Shown here piece after piece: positions 28,301 through 40,180 of a stretch of 64,000 nucleotides of DNA; position 1 is the first letter of the stretch; each line of letters opens with the position of its first letter. The DNA comes from Calliopsis andreniformis (lineage: Eukaryota; Arthropoda; Insecta; Hymenoptera; Andrenidae). The DNA lies in NCBI RefSeq assembly GCF_051401765.1, contig NW_027480423.1, forward strand, positions 1 through 64,000, written 5' to 3'. The notes below the pieces were generated by a model that saw nothing but the letters and a program-made list of their open reading frames with translations, had not been told where the DNA came from and made no database searches. The translations under genes were made by a program, and so were the position numbers.

Positions 28301-28558
28301 CTAGGATCTTAGAAGTCAATGCCAGAAGCATAAAATACAATAAAAATACAGCAGCTTTTCCATCGTATAGCATGAATAATTGCAACCAGTGTGAAAGTAA
28401 TGGTCATTTCTACGTTCCGGGCAACCTAGGCTTCACTCTAGGTCGTTGCTCCACAACATCGAATAGTTAGGGCCTTAGTAGTCGACGCCCGAAGCATAAA
28501 ATACAATATAAATACAACAGTTTTTCCATCGTATAAAGCAAATAATTGCAACCAGTGT
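25385..28558 (+). repeat. Shortened third long-unit copy (lead head fused to tail end)
   Basis: 25385 onward matches 12693 onward, including the diagnostic TTGCAAACATTGTG variant near 25855. By about 26850 it matches the tail block instead (CAGTCCTTCAATCG, as at 10480 and 23170) at offset 3,690 from copy 2. Some 9,002 bp of the long unit are therefore missing: the rest of the lead, both 17-monomer units and the head of the tail block. The switch lies between about 25.9 and 26.8 kb, where the two parents are too alike to place it better. Matching ends at about 28558. Confidence 0.85.
26214..26418 (+). repeat. Aberrant 205-bp monomer, fifth copy
   Basis: Lies 3,690 bp after the fourth copy and carries the same joint. 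The equivalent place in the next block (about 28860) has lost it by a 204-bp deletion. Confidence 0.92.
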
Positions 28559-30830
28559 GAATATAATGGTCATTTCTACGTTCCGGGCAACCTACGTTTC
28601 ACTCTATGGCGTTGCTCCACCAGATGGAATAGTTATGGCCTAAGAAGTCAACGCCAGAAGCACCAAATACATAATAAATACAACAGTTTTTTCATCGTAT
28701 AAAACGAATAATTGCAACCAGTATGAAAGTTATGGTCATTTCTACTTTCCGGGCAACCTAGGCTTCACTCTAGGGTGTTGCTCCACCACATCTAATTGTT
28801 ACGGACTTAGAAGTCAACGGCAGAAGCATTAAATACAATATAAATACAACAGCTTTCCCATTGTATAAAACGGATAATTGCAACCAGTGTGAAAGTAATG
28901 TTCATTTCTACGTTCCGGGCACCCTAGGCTTCACTCTAGGGCGTTGCTCCACCAGATCGAATAGTTAGGACCTAAGAAGTCAACTCCAGAAGCATAATAT
29001 ACAATATAAATACATCTAGTTTTTCCATCGCATAAGGCGAATAATTGCAACCAGTGTGAAAGTTATGGTCATTTCTACGTTCCGTGCAACCTAGGCTTCA
29101 CTCTAGTGCGTTGTGCCACCAGATCGAATAGCTAGGGCCTAAGTAGTCAACGACAGAAGCATAAAATACTATAAAAATACAACAGTCCTTCAATCGTATA
29201 ACAGGAATAATTGCAACCAGTGTGAAAGTAATGGTCATTTCTACGTCCCGGGCAACCTAGGTTTCGCTCTAGGGTGTTGCTCCACCAGATCCAATAGCTA
29301 GGGACTTCTGACGTCAGCGCCAGAAGCATAAAATATAATAAAAATACAACAGTTGTTTCATCGTATAACGGGAATAATTGCAACCAGTGTGAAAGTAATG
29401 GCCATTTCTACGTTCCGGCCGACCTAGGCTTCACTCTAGGGCGTTGCTCCACCAGATCGAATAGCTAGGAACTTAGAATTAAACGCCAGAAGCATAAAAT
29501 ACAATAAAAATACAACTGTTTTTCCATCGTAAAACAGGAATAATTACAACCAGTGTGAAAGTAATGTACATTTCTGCGTTCCGGGCCACCTACGGTTCAC
29601 TCTATGGCGTTGCTCCACCAGATCGAATAGTTAGGGCCTAAGGAGTCAAGGCCAGAAGCATAAAATACAAAATAAATACATCAGTTTTTCCATTGTATAA
29701 AACGAGTAATTGCAACCAGTGTGAAGGTTATGGTCATTTCTACGTTCCGGGCAACATAGGCTTCACTCTTGGACGTTGCCCCACCAGATCGAATAGTTAG
29801 GCCCTTAGAAGTCGAAGCCAGAAGCAGAAAATACAATAAAAATGCAACAGTTTTTCCGTCGTATAGCATGAATAATTGCAACCAGTGTGAAAGTAATGAT
29901 CATTTCGGTGTTTCGGGCATCCTAGACTTAACTCTCAGGCATTGCTCCACCACATCGAATAGTTAGGGCCTAAGAAGTCAACGCCAGAACCATAAAATAC
30001 AATACAAATACAACAGCTTTTCCATGGTATAAAACGAATAATTGCAATCAGTATGAAAGTTATCTCATTTCTACGTTTCGGACATCCTACACTTAACTCT
30101 GAGGCATTGCTCTACCAGATCGAATACGTTGGGCCTTAGAAGCCAACGCCAGAAGCATAAAATACGATATAGATACAACAGTTTTTCCATCGTATAAAAC
30201 GAATATTTGCAACCAGTGTGAAAGTAATGGCCATTTCTACGTTCCGGGCACCCTAGGCTTCACTCTTGGACGTTGCCCCACCAGATCGAATAGCTAGGCC
30301 CTTAGAAGTCGAAGCCAGAAGCAGAAAATACAATAAAAATGCAACAGTTTTTCCGTCGTATAGCATGAATAATTGCAACCAGTGTGAATGTAATGGTCAT
30401 TTCTACGTTTCGGGCAACATACGCTTCACTCTTGGACGCTGCGCCCGAGATCGAATAGCTAGGATCTTAGAAGTCAATGCCAGAAGCATAAAATACAATA
30501 AAAATACAGCAGTTTTTCCATCGTATAGCATGAATAATTGCAACCAGTGTGAAAGTAATGGTCATTTCTACGTTCCGGGCAACCTAGGCTTCACTCTAGG
30601 GCGTTGCTCCACAACACCGAATAGTTAGGGCCTTAGTAGTCGACGCCCGAAGCATAAAATGCAATATAAATACAACAGTTTTTCCATCGTATAAAGCAAA
30701 TAATTGCAACCAGTGTGAAAGTTATGGTCATTTCTACGATCCGGCAAACTAGGCTGCACTCTAGTGCGTTGTGCCACCAGATCGAATAGTTAGGGCCTAA
30801 GAAGTCAACGCCGGAAGAATAAAATACAAT
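28559..30830 (+). repeat. Rearranged mosaic block with several switch points
   Basis: At 28559 the sequence jumps back to a monomer equivalent to 26031 (offset 2,528). A 204-bp deletion near 28860 removes the aberrant monomer, and the offset becomes 2,324 (14 monomers). At about 30255 it jumps back again so that the monomer at 29760 is repeated about 497 bp later. Near 30385 it joins the equivalent of 28220 (offset 2,158, 13 monomers). Substitutions are denser than in the long copies. The result is a patchwork of the same parental monomers in new order. Confidence 0.8.
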
Positions 30831-32357
30831 ATAAATACAACAGCTTATCCATCCTGTATAATGTATATTTGCAAACAGTGTGATCGTAATGGTCATTGCT
30901 ACGTTCCGGGCAACCTAGGCTTCACTCTAGGGCGTTGTTCCACCAGATCGAATAGTTAGGGCCTAAGAAGTCAACGCCAGAAGGACAAAATACAATATAA
31001 GTACAACAGTTTTTCCATCGTATAAAATGAATAATTGCAAACATTGTGAAAGTACTGGTCATTTCTACGTTCCGGGTAACCTAGGTTTAACTCTACGGCG
31101 TTGCTCCACCAGATCGAAAAGCTAGGGACTTAGAAATCAACGCCAGAAGAATAAAATACACTATAAATACAACAGTTTTTCCATCGTATAAAACGAATAA
31201 TTGCAACCAGTGTGAAAGTAACGGTCATTTCTACGTTCCGGGCAACCTAGGCTTCACCTTAGGTCGTTGTTCCACCAGATGGAATAGTTAGGGCCTAAGA
31301 AGTCAACGCCAGAAGCATAAAATACGATATAAATACAACAGCTTTTCCATCGTATAACAGGAATAATTGCAACCAGTGTGAAAGTGAAGGTCATTTCTAC
31401 GTTCCGGGCAACCTAGGCGCCACTCTATGTCGTTGCTCCACCACATCTAATAGCTATGGCCTTAGAAGTCATCGCCAGAAGCATAAAATACAATATAAAT
31501 ACAACAGCTTTTCCATCGTATAAAATGAATAATTGCACACAGTGTGAATGTAATGGTCATTTCTACGTTCCGGGCAATCTAGGCTTCACTATAGGGCGTT
31601 GCTCCACCAAATCGAATAGCTAGGCACTTAGAAATCAACGCCAGAAGAATAAAATACAATAAAAATAAAACAGTTTTTCCATCGTATAACAGGAATAATT
31701 GCAACCAGTGTGAATGTAATGGTCATTTCTATGTTCCGGGCAACCTACGTTTCACTCTATGGCGTTGTTCCACCAGATCGAATAGTTAGGGCCTAAGAAG
31801 TCAACGCCAGAAGCACCAAATACAAAATAAGTACTACAGTTTTTCCATCGTATAAAACGAATAATTGCAAACATTGTGAAATTACTGGTCATTTCTACGT
31901 TCCGGGTAACCTAGGTTTAACTCTAGGGCGTTGCTCCACCAGATCGAATAGCTAGGGACTTAGAAATCAACGCCAGAAGAATAAAATACAATATAAGTAC
32001 AACAGATTTTCCATCGTATAAAATGAATAATTGCAAACATTGTGAAAGTAATCGTCATTTCTACGTTCCGGGCAACCTAGGCGTCACACTAGGGCGTCGT
32101 TCCACCACATCTAATACCTACGGCCTTAGAAGTCGACGCCAGAAGCATAAAATACAATATAAATACAACAGCTTTTCCATCGTATAAAACGAATAATTGC
32201 AACCAGTGTGAAAGATATGGTCATTTCTACGTTCCGGGCAACCTAGGCTTCACTCTAGGGCGTTCCTCCAGCAGATCGAACAGGTAGGGCCTTAGAAGTC
32301 AAAGCCCGAAGCATAAAATACAAAATAAACAGAACAGTCTTTCCATTGTATAAAACG
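30831..32357 (+). repeat. Divergent plus-oriented monomers beside the orientation switch
   Basis: About nine monomers keep the 166-bp landmarks but do not belong to the long blocks. Examples are GATCGTAATGGTCATTGC near 30880, TAACCTAGGTTTAACTCTA near 31077 and 31907, and GGCGTCACACTAGGGCGTCG near 32080. Some are related to each other. No extended block identity to the rest of the plus arm was seen. Confidence 0.8.
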
Positions 32358-32387
32358 AATAATTATAATAAATAATTATAAAAATAA
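32358..32387. other. 30-bp pure A/T junction with hairpin at the orientation switch
   Basis: Thirty consecutive A/T bases that are not part of the normal monomer. AATAATTATA occurs twice, at 32358-32367 and 32371-32380. Inside these, ATAATTAT (32359-32366) and ATAATTAT (32372-32379) are self-complementary and can form an 8-bp stem with a 5-nt loop. Left of it the plus monomer breaks at TAAAACGAATAATT. Right of it a monomer resumes on the other strand (CACAGGTTGCAATTATTCC, 32401 on). It is the only orientation change seen in the window. Confidence 0.9.
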
Positions 32388-32729
32388 CGCTTCACATTCA
32401 CACAGGTTGCAATTATTCCTGTTATACGAGGGCAAAACAGTTGTATTTATAATGTATTTTATGCTTCTGGCGTTGACATCGTAGGTCGTAGGTTTCGATG
32501 TGGTGGAGCCACGCCCAAGAGCAAAGCCTAGGTTGCCCGGAACGTAGAAATGACCATTACTTTCACACTGGTTGCAAATATTCGTTTTATACGATGGAGA
32601 AGCTGTTGTATTTATATTGTATTTTATGCTTCTGGCGTTGACTTCTTAGGCCCTATCTATTCGGTCTGGTGGAACAACGCCCCAGAGTGAAGCCTAGGTT
32701 GCACGGAACGTAGAAATGATCATATCTTT

Positions 32730-33770
32730 CACACCGGTTGCAATTGTTCGTTTTACACAATGGAAAAACTGTTCTATTTATCTTGTATTTTGTGCTTCGG
32801 GCGTTCACTTCTAAGGCCATAACTATTCGATCTGGTGGAGCAACGCCCTGGAGTGAAGCCTAGGTTGCCCGGAACGTAGAAATGACCATCTCTTTCACAC
32901 TGGTTGCTATTATTCGTTTTATACGATGGAAAAACTGTTCCATTTATTTTGTATTTTATGCTTCGGGCCTTCACTTCTAAGGCCACAACTATTCGATCTG
33001 GTGGAGCAACGCCCTAGAGTGAAGCCTAGATTGCCCGGTACGTTGGAATGACCATCAGTTCCACAGTGGTTGCAATTATTCCTGTAATACGATGGAAAAA
33101 CTTATGTATTTTTATTGTACTTTATGCTTCGGGCGTTGGCTTCTAAGGCCCTAACTCATCGATCTGGTGGAGCAACGGCCTAGGGTGAAGCATAGATTGC
33201 CCGGAACGTAGAAATGACCATAATTTTCACACTGGTTGTAATTATTCCTGTTATACGATGGACAAACTGTTCCATTTATTTTGTATTTTATGCTTCTGGC
33301 GTTGACTTGTCAGGCCCTAACTCTTCGATCTGGTGGAGCAACAGCCTAGAGTCAAGCCTAGGTTGACCGTATCGTAGAAATGACCATCACTTTCACACTG
33401 GCTGCAATTATTCCCGTTATACGATGGAAAAACTGTTGGATTTTTATTGTACTTTATGCTTCTGGCGTTGACTTCTAAGGCCCTATGTATTCGATCTGTT
33501 GGAGCAATGCCTCAGAGTTAAGTCTTAGGTGACCGGAACGTAGAAATGGCCATTACCTTCACACTGGCTGCAATTATTCGTTTTATACGATGGAAAAACT
33601 GTTGTATTTATGTTGTATTTGGTGCTCCTGGCGTTGACTTGTTAGGCCCTAACTATTGGATCTGGTGGACCGACGCCCTAGAGTGAAGCCTAGGTTGCCC
33701 GGAACGTGGAAATGACCATCACTTTCACACTGGCTGCAATTATTCCCGTTATACGATTTAAAAACTGTTG
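32730..33770 (-). repeat. Repeated block, copy 1 (offset 2,820-2,986)
   Basis: Marked by CACACCGGTTGCAATTGTTCG at 32730 and CACAGTGGTTGCAATTATTCC at 33062. Both recur to the right, at 35716 and 35882. The second copy lacks one monomer, which shifts the offset from 2,986 to 2,820. The match fades after ATTTAAAAACTGTTG near 33770. Confidence 0.8.
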
Positions 33771-35715
33771 TATTTATATTGTATTTCATGCTTCTGGCGT
33801 TGACTTCTAAGGCCGTAGCTATTCGATGTGGTGGAGCAACGCCCTAGAGTGAAGCCTAGATTGCCCGGAAAATAGAAATGACCGTTACTTTCACACTTGT
33901 TACAATTATTCCTGTTAGACGATGGAAAAACTGTTGTATTTATATTGTTCTTTATGCTCCTGGTGTGGACTTCTTAGGCCCTAACTATTCCATCTGGTGG
34001 AACAGCGGTCTAGAGTGAAGCCTAGGTCGCCGGGATCGTAGAAATGACCATAACTTTCACACTGTTTGCAATTATTCATTTTATACGATGGAAAGACTGT
34101 TGTATATATTGTATTTTGTGCTTCTGGCGTTGACTTCTTAGGCCCTAACTATTCGAACTGGTGGATCAACGCCCTAGAGTGAAGCCTAGGTTGCCCGTAA
34201 CGTGGAAATGACCATTAACTTCACACTGGTTGCAATTATTCCCGTTATACGATGGAGAACCTGTTGTATTTATATTGTATTTTATTCTTCTGGCGATGAT
34301 TTCTTAGGCCCTAACTATTCGATGTGGTGGAGTAACGCCCTAGAGTGAAGCCCAGCTTGCCCGGAACGTAGAAACGACCATTACTTTCACACTGTTTGCA
34401 ATTATTCATTTTATAGGATGGAAAGCCTCTTGTAATTATATTGTATTTTATGCTCCTGGTGTTGACTTCATAGGCCCAAACTATTCGATGTGGTGGAGCA
34501 ACGCCCTAGAGTGAAGCCCGGCTTGCCCGGAACGTAGAAATGACCATTACCTTCACACTGGTTGCAATTATTCATTTTATACGATGGAAAAGCTGTTGTA
34601 GTTTTATTGTATTTTATGCACCTGGTGGTGACTTCTTGGTCCCTAACTATTCGATCTGGTGCAGCAGCGCCCAAGAGTGAAGCCAAGGTTGACCGGAACG
34701 TAGAAATGATCATTACCCTCACACTTGTTGCAATTACTCCTTTTCTACGATGGAAAGACTGTTGTATTTATATTGTTTTTTATGCTCCTGGTGTTGACAT
34801 CGTAGGCCTTAACTATTCCATCTGGTGGAACAGCGCCCTAGAGTGAAGCCTAGGTTGCCGGAAGCGAGGAAATGACCATTACGTTCACAGTGTTTGCAAT
34901 TATTTGTTTTATAGGATGGAAAAGCTGTTGCATTTATACTGTATTTCATGCTTCTGGCGTTGACTTCTAAGGCCGTAGCTATTCGATGTGGTAGAGCAGC
35001 GCCATAGAGTGAAGCCTAGGTTGCCAGGAACATAGAATAGACCATTACTTTCACACTGGTTGCAATTATTCATTTTATACGATGGAAACGCTGTTGTATT
35101 TTTATTGTATTTTATGCTCCTGGTGGTGACTTCTTGGTCCCTAACTATTCGATCTGGTGCAGCAGCGCCCTAGAGTGAAGCCATGGTTGGCCGGAACGTA
35201 GAAATGACCATTACCCTCACATTTGTTACAATTATTCCTGTTTTACGATGGAAGAACTGTTGTATATATATCGTTTTCTATGCTCCTGGTGTTGACTTCT
35301 TGGGCCCTAACTATTCCATATGGAGGAACAGCGCTCTAGAGTGAAGCCTAGGTCGCCGGGACCGTGGAAATGACCATAACTGTCACACTGTTTGCAATTA
35401 TTCATTTTCTACGATGGAACAACTATTGTATTTTTATTGTATTTTATTCTTCAGGCGCGGACTTCTAAGGCCGTAGCTATTAGATCTGGTGGAGCAGCGT
35501 CCTAGGGTGAAGCCTAGATTGCCGGAAGCGTGGAAATGACCATTACCTTCACACTGGTTGCAATTATTCCCGTTATACGATGGAAAACCTGTTGTATTTA
35601 TATTGTATTTTATTCATCTGGCGATGATTTCTTAGGCCCTAGCTATTCGATCTCGTGGAGCAACGTCCAAGAGTGAAAACTATGTTGCCCGGATCGTAGA
35701 AATGATCATAACTTT

Positions 35716-36590
35716 CACACCGGTTGCAATTGTTCGTTTTACACAATGGAAAAACTGTTCTATTTATCTTGTATTTTAAGCTTCGGGCGTCCAGTTCTAA
35801 GGCCATAACTATTCGATCTGGTGGAGCAACGCCCTAGAGTGAAGCTTAGGTTGCCCTGAACGTAGAAATGACCATCAGTTTCACAGTGGTTGCAATTATT
35901 CCTGTAATACGATGGAAAAACTGATGTATTTTTATTGTATTTTATGCTTCGGGCGTTGGCTTCTAAGGCCCTAACTCTTCGATCTGGTGGAGCAACGCCC
36001 TAGGGTGAAGCATAGGTTGCCCTGAACGTAGAAATGACCATAATTTTCACACTGGTTGTAATTATTCCTGTTATACGATGGACAAACTGTTCCATTTATT
36101 TTGTATTTTATGCTTCTGGCGTTGACTTCTCAGGCCCTAACTCTTCGATCTGGTCGAGCAACAGCCTAGAGTCAAGCCTAGGTTGACCGTATCGTAGAAA
36201 TGACCATCACTTTCACACTGGCTGCAATTACTCCCGTTATATGATGGAAAAACTGTTGGATTTTTATTGTACTTTATGCTTCTGGCGTTGACTTCTAAGG
36301 CCCTATGTATTCGATCTGGTGGAGCAATGCCTCAGAGTTAAGTCTTGGGTGACCGGAACGTAGAAATGGCCATTACCTTCACACTGGCTGCAATTATTCG
36401 TTTTATACGATGGAAAAACTGTTGTATTTATTTTGTATTTGGTGCTTCTGGCGTTGATTTGTTAGGCCCTAACTATTAGGTCTGGTGGACCGACGCCCTA
36501 GAGTGAAGCCTAGGTTGCCCGGAACGTAGAAATGACCATCACTTTCACACTGGCTGCAATTATTCCCGTTATACGATTTAAAAACTGTTG
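35716..36590 (-). repeat. Repeated block, copy 2 (one monomer shorter)
   Basis: Second copy of 32730-33770 with scattered substitutions and one monomer missing. The main offset, 2,820, is 17 monomers less 2 bp. A further relative of its first monomer (CACACCGGTTGCAATCGTTCG) lies near 38370. Confidence 0.8.
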
Positions 36591-37264
36591 TATTTTTATT
36601 GTGTTTTGTGTTTCCGGCGTTGACTTCTAAGGCCCCAGCTATTGGATCTGGTGGAGCAACGCCCTAGAGTGTAGCCTCGGTTGCCCGGATCGTAGAAGTG
36701 ACCATTACTTTCACACTGGTTGCAATTATTCGTTTTATACGATGGAAAAACTGTTGTATTGATTTTGTATTTGGTGCTTCTGGCGTTGACTTGTTAGGCC
36801 CTAACTATTGGATCTGGAAGTCCAACGCCCTAGTGTGCAGCCTAGGTTGCCCGGAACGTAGGAATGACCATCGCTTTCACACTGGCTGCAATCATTCCAG
36901 TTATACGATGGAAAAACTGTTGTATTTTTATTGTATTTTATGTTTCGGGCTTTGACTTCTAAGGCCCTAGCTATACGATCCGGTGGAGCAACGCCCTAGA
37001 GTGAAGCCTAGGTTGACCGGAACATAGAAATGACCATCACATTCACACTGGTTGCAAATATTCGGTTCGTAGAATTGAAATACTGTTCTATTTATTTTGT
37101 ATTTTATGCTTCGGGCTTTGACTTCTAAGGGCCTACCTATTCGATCTAGTAGAGCAACGCCCTAGAGTGAAGCCTAGGTTGCCCGGAACGTAGAAATGAC
37201 CATTACTTTCACACTTGTTGCAATTATTCATTTTATACGGTTGAAAAAGCTGTTGTATTTATAT

Positions 37265-37820
37265 TGTATTTTGTGCTTCTGGCGTTGACTTCTTAGGCCC
37301 TAACTATTCGATATGGTGGATCAACGCCCTAGAGCGAAGCCTAGGTTGCCCGGAACGTAGAAATGACCATTACTTTCACACTTGTTGCAATTATTTGTTT
37401 TATATGATGGAAAAGCTGTTGTATTTATATTGTATTTCATGCTTCTGGCGTTGACTTCTAAGGCCGTAGCTATTCGATGGGGTGGAGCAGCGCCCTAGAG
37501 TGAAGCCTAGATTGCCCGGAAAATAGAAATGACCGTTACTTTCACACTTGTTACAGTTATTCCTGTTAGACGATGGAAAAACTGTTGTATTTATATTGTT
37601 CTTTATGCTCCTGGTGTGGACTTCTTAGGCCCTAACTATTCCATCTGGTGGAACAGCGGTCTAGAGTGAAGCCTAGGTCGCCGGGATCGTAGAAATGACC
37701 ATAACTTTCACACTGTTTGCAATTATTCATTTTATACGATGGAAAGACTGTTGTATATATTGTATTTTGTGCTTCTGGCGTTGACTTCTTAGGCCATAAC
37801 TATTCGAACTGGTGGATCAA
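37265..37820 (-). repeat. Repeated block, copy 1 of the 1,492-bp-spaced pair
   Basis: Carries GATGGGGTGGAGC, CCGGAAAATAGAAATGACCG and the 4-bp-shortened TTGTATATATTG. All recur 1,492 bp later (nine monomers less 2 bp). An older relative of the middle part lies at about 33861-34130. Confidence 0.78.
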
Positions 37821-38756
37821 CGCCCTAGAGTGAAGCCTAGGTCGCCGGGATCGTAGAAATGACCATAACTTTCACACTGTTTGCAATTATTCATTTTATA
37901 CGATGGAAAGACTGTTGTATTTATATTGTATTTTGTGCTTCTGGCGTTGACTTCTAAGGCCGTAGCTATTCGATGTGGAGGAGCAACGCCCTAGAGTGAA
38001 GCCTAGGTTGCTCGGAACGTAGAAATGACCATAACTATCACACTTGTTGCAATTACTCATTTTATACGATGGTAAAACTGTTGAATTTTTATTGTATTTT
38101 ATGCTTCAGGCGCTGACTTCTAAGGCCGCAGCTATTCGATGTGTTGGATCAATGCCCTAGAGTGAAGCCCAGTTTGCCCGGAACGTAGAAATGACCATTA
38201 CACTCACACTTGTTGCAATTACTCCTGTTATACGATGGAAAAACTGTTGTATTTATACTGTTTTTTATGCTCCTGGTGCTGACATCTTAGGCCCTAACTA
38301 TTCCATCTGGTGGAACAGCGCCCTGGAGTGAAACTTAGGTTGCACGGAACGTAGAAATGATCATAAGTTTCACACCGGTTGCAATCGTTCGTTTTACATA
38401 ATGGAAAAACTGTTCTATTTGTCTTGTATTTTATGCTTCGGGCGTTCACTTCTAAGGCCATAACCATGCGATCTGGTGGAGCAACGCCCTAGAGTGAAGC
38501 CTAGGATGCCCGGAACGTAGAAATGACCATATCTATCACACTGGTTGCAATTATTCGTTTTATACGATGGAAAAACTGTTGTAGTTATATTGTATTTTAT
38601 GCTTCTGGCGTTGACTTCTTAGGCCCTAACTATTCGATCTGGTGGATCAACGCCCTAGAGCGAAGCCTAGGTTGCCCGGAACGTAGAAATGACCATTACT
38701 TTCACACTTGTTGCCATTATTTGTTTTATATGATGGAAAAGCTGTTGTATTTATAT

Positions 38757-39312
38757 TGTATTTTGTGCTTCTGGCGTTGACTTCTTAGGCCCTAACTATT
38801 CGATCTGGTGGATCAACGCCCTAGAGCGAAGCCTAGGTTGCCCGGAACGTAGAAATGACCATTACTTTCACACTTGTTGCAATTATTTGTTTTATATGAT
38901 GGAAAAGCTGTTGTATTTATATTGTATTTCATGCTTCTGGCGTTGACTTCTAAGGCCGTATCTATTCGATGGGGTGGAGCAACGCCCTAGAGTGAAGCCT
39001 AGATTGCCCGGAAAATAGAAATGACCGTTACTTTCACACTTGTTACAGTTATTCCTGTTAGACGATGGAAAAACTGTTGTATTTATATTGTTCTTTATGC
39101 TCCTGGTGTGGACTTCTTAGGCCCTAACTATTCCATCTGGTGGAACAGCGGTCTAGAGTGAAGCCTAGGTCGCCGGGATCGTAGAAATGACAATAACTTT
39201 CACACTGTTTGCAATTATTCATTTTATACGATGGAAAGACTGTTGTATATATTGTATTTTGTGCTTCTGGCGTTGACTTCTTAGGCCCTAACTATTCGAA
39301 CTGGTGGATCAA
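38757..39312 (-). repeat. Repeated block, copy 2 of the 1,492-bp-spaced pair
   Basis: Copy of 37265-37820 with few changes. It ends where AACTGGTGGATCAACGC continues with different downstream monomers. Confidence 0.78.
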
Positions 39313-40180
39313 CGCGCTAGAGCGAAGCCTAGGTTGCCCGGAACGTAGAAATGACGATTACTTTCACACTTGTTGCAATTATTTGTTTTATATGATGGAA
39401 AAGCTGTTGTATTTATATTGTATTTTGTGCTTCTGGCGTTGACTTCTAAGGCCGTAGCTATTCGATGTGGAGGAGCAACGCCCTAGAGTGAAGCCTAGGT
39501 TGCCCGTAACGTAGAAATGACCATTACTTTCACACTGTTTGCAATTAATCGTTTCATTCGATGGAAAAAGTGTTGTACTTATATTGTATTTTATGCTTCT
39601 GGTGTTTACTTCTTAGGCTATAACTATTCGATCTGGTGGAGCAGCGACCTAGAGTGAAGCCTATGTTGCCCGGGACGTAGAAATAACCATTACCCTCACA
39701 CTTGTTGCAATTATTCCTGGTATAGGATGGAAAACCTGTTGTATTTATATTGTATTTTACGCTTCGGGCGTTCACTTCTAAGGCCGTAGCTATTCGATGT
39801 GGAGGTGCAACGCCCTAGAGTGAAGCCTAGGTTGCCCGTAACGTGGAAATGACCATTACTTTCACACTGTTTGCAATTATTCCTGTTACACGATGGAAAA
39901 CCTGTTGTATTTATATTGTATTTTACGCTTCGGGCGTTCACTTCTAAGGCCGTCGCTATTCGATGTGGAGGAGCAACGCCCTAGAGTGAAGCCTAGGTTG
40001 CCCGTAACGTAGAAATGACCATTACTTTCACACTGGTTGCAATTATTCCTGTTATGCGATGGAAAAACTGTTGTACTTATATTGTATTTTATGCTCCTGG
40101 CGTTCAATTCTAAGTCCCTAGCTATTCGATCTGGTGGAGCATCGCCCTAGAGTGAAGCCTAGGTTGCCCGGAACGTAGAA

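Larger units (their letters stand above)
1..32357 (+). repeat. Plus-oriented 166-bp satellite array (about 195 monomers)
   Basis: Head-to-tail tandem monomers. The landmark CTACGTTCCGGGCAACC recurs at 1, 167, 332, 498, 664 and 830, giving spacings of 166, 165, 166, 166 and 166, and similar copies continue to 32227. In order, each monomer has the CTACGTTCCGGG landmark, a CCTAGG site, GGGCGTTGCTCCACCAGATCG, an AGAAGTCAACGCC segment, an A/T-rich stretch (ATAAAATACAATATAAATAC), CCATCGTATAA and a TTGCAACCAGTGTGAAAG segment. No gene interrupts it. The length lies in the 150-180 bp range common for plant and animal centromeric satellites. A centromeric or pericentromeric role is inferred from period and organisation; nothing here shows kinetochore binding. 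I do not recognise the family. Confidence 0.97.

Noticed and set aside
30266..30628. Longest open frame (120 codons), plus many frames of 60-110 codons on either strand
   Set aside because: All are readings of the satellite monomer through one to two units. The same peptides recur with the repeat periods, the strand flips with the array at 32.37 kb, and the 166-bp unit is not a multiple of three. The 120-codon case arises only from a block-switch joint. No start context, domain or family similarity supports a gene.
32340..32420. Transposon or terminal inverted repeat at the orientation switch
   Set aside because: The inverted sequences are satellite monomers themselves. There is no target-site duplication, transposase or non-satellite body, and the only foreign sequence is 30 bp of A/T.
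32388..36600. The 2,820-bp spacing in the minus arm as the same higher-order repeat as the plus-arm 2,822-bp unit
   Set aside because: Both are about 17 monomers, but the diagnostic monomers differ (CACACCGG and CACAGTGG versus GGCGTTTCGGGCGTCC and others). I saw no shared order, so the equal size may be coincidence.
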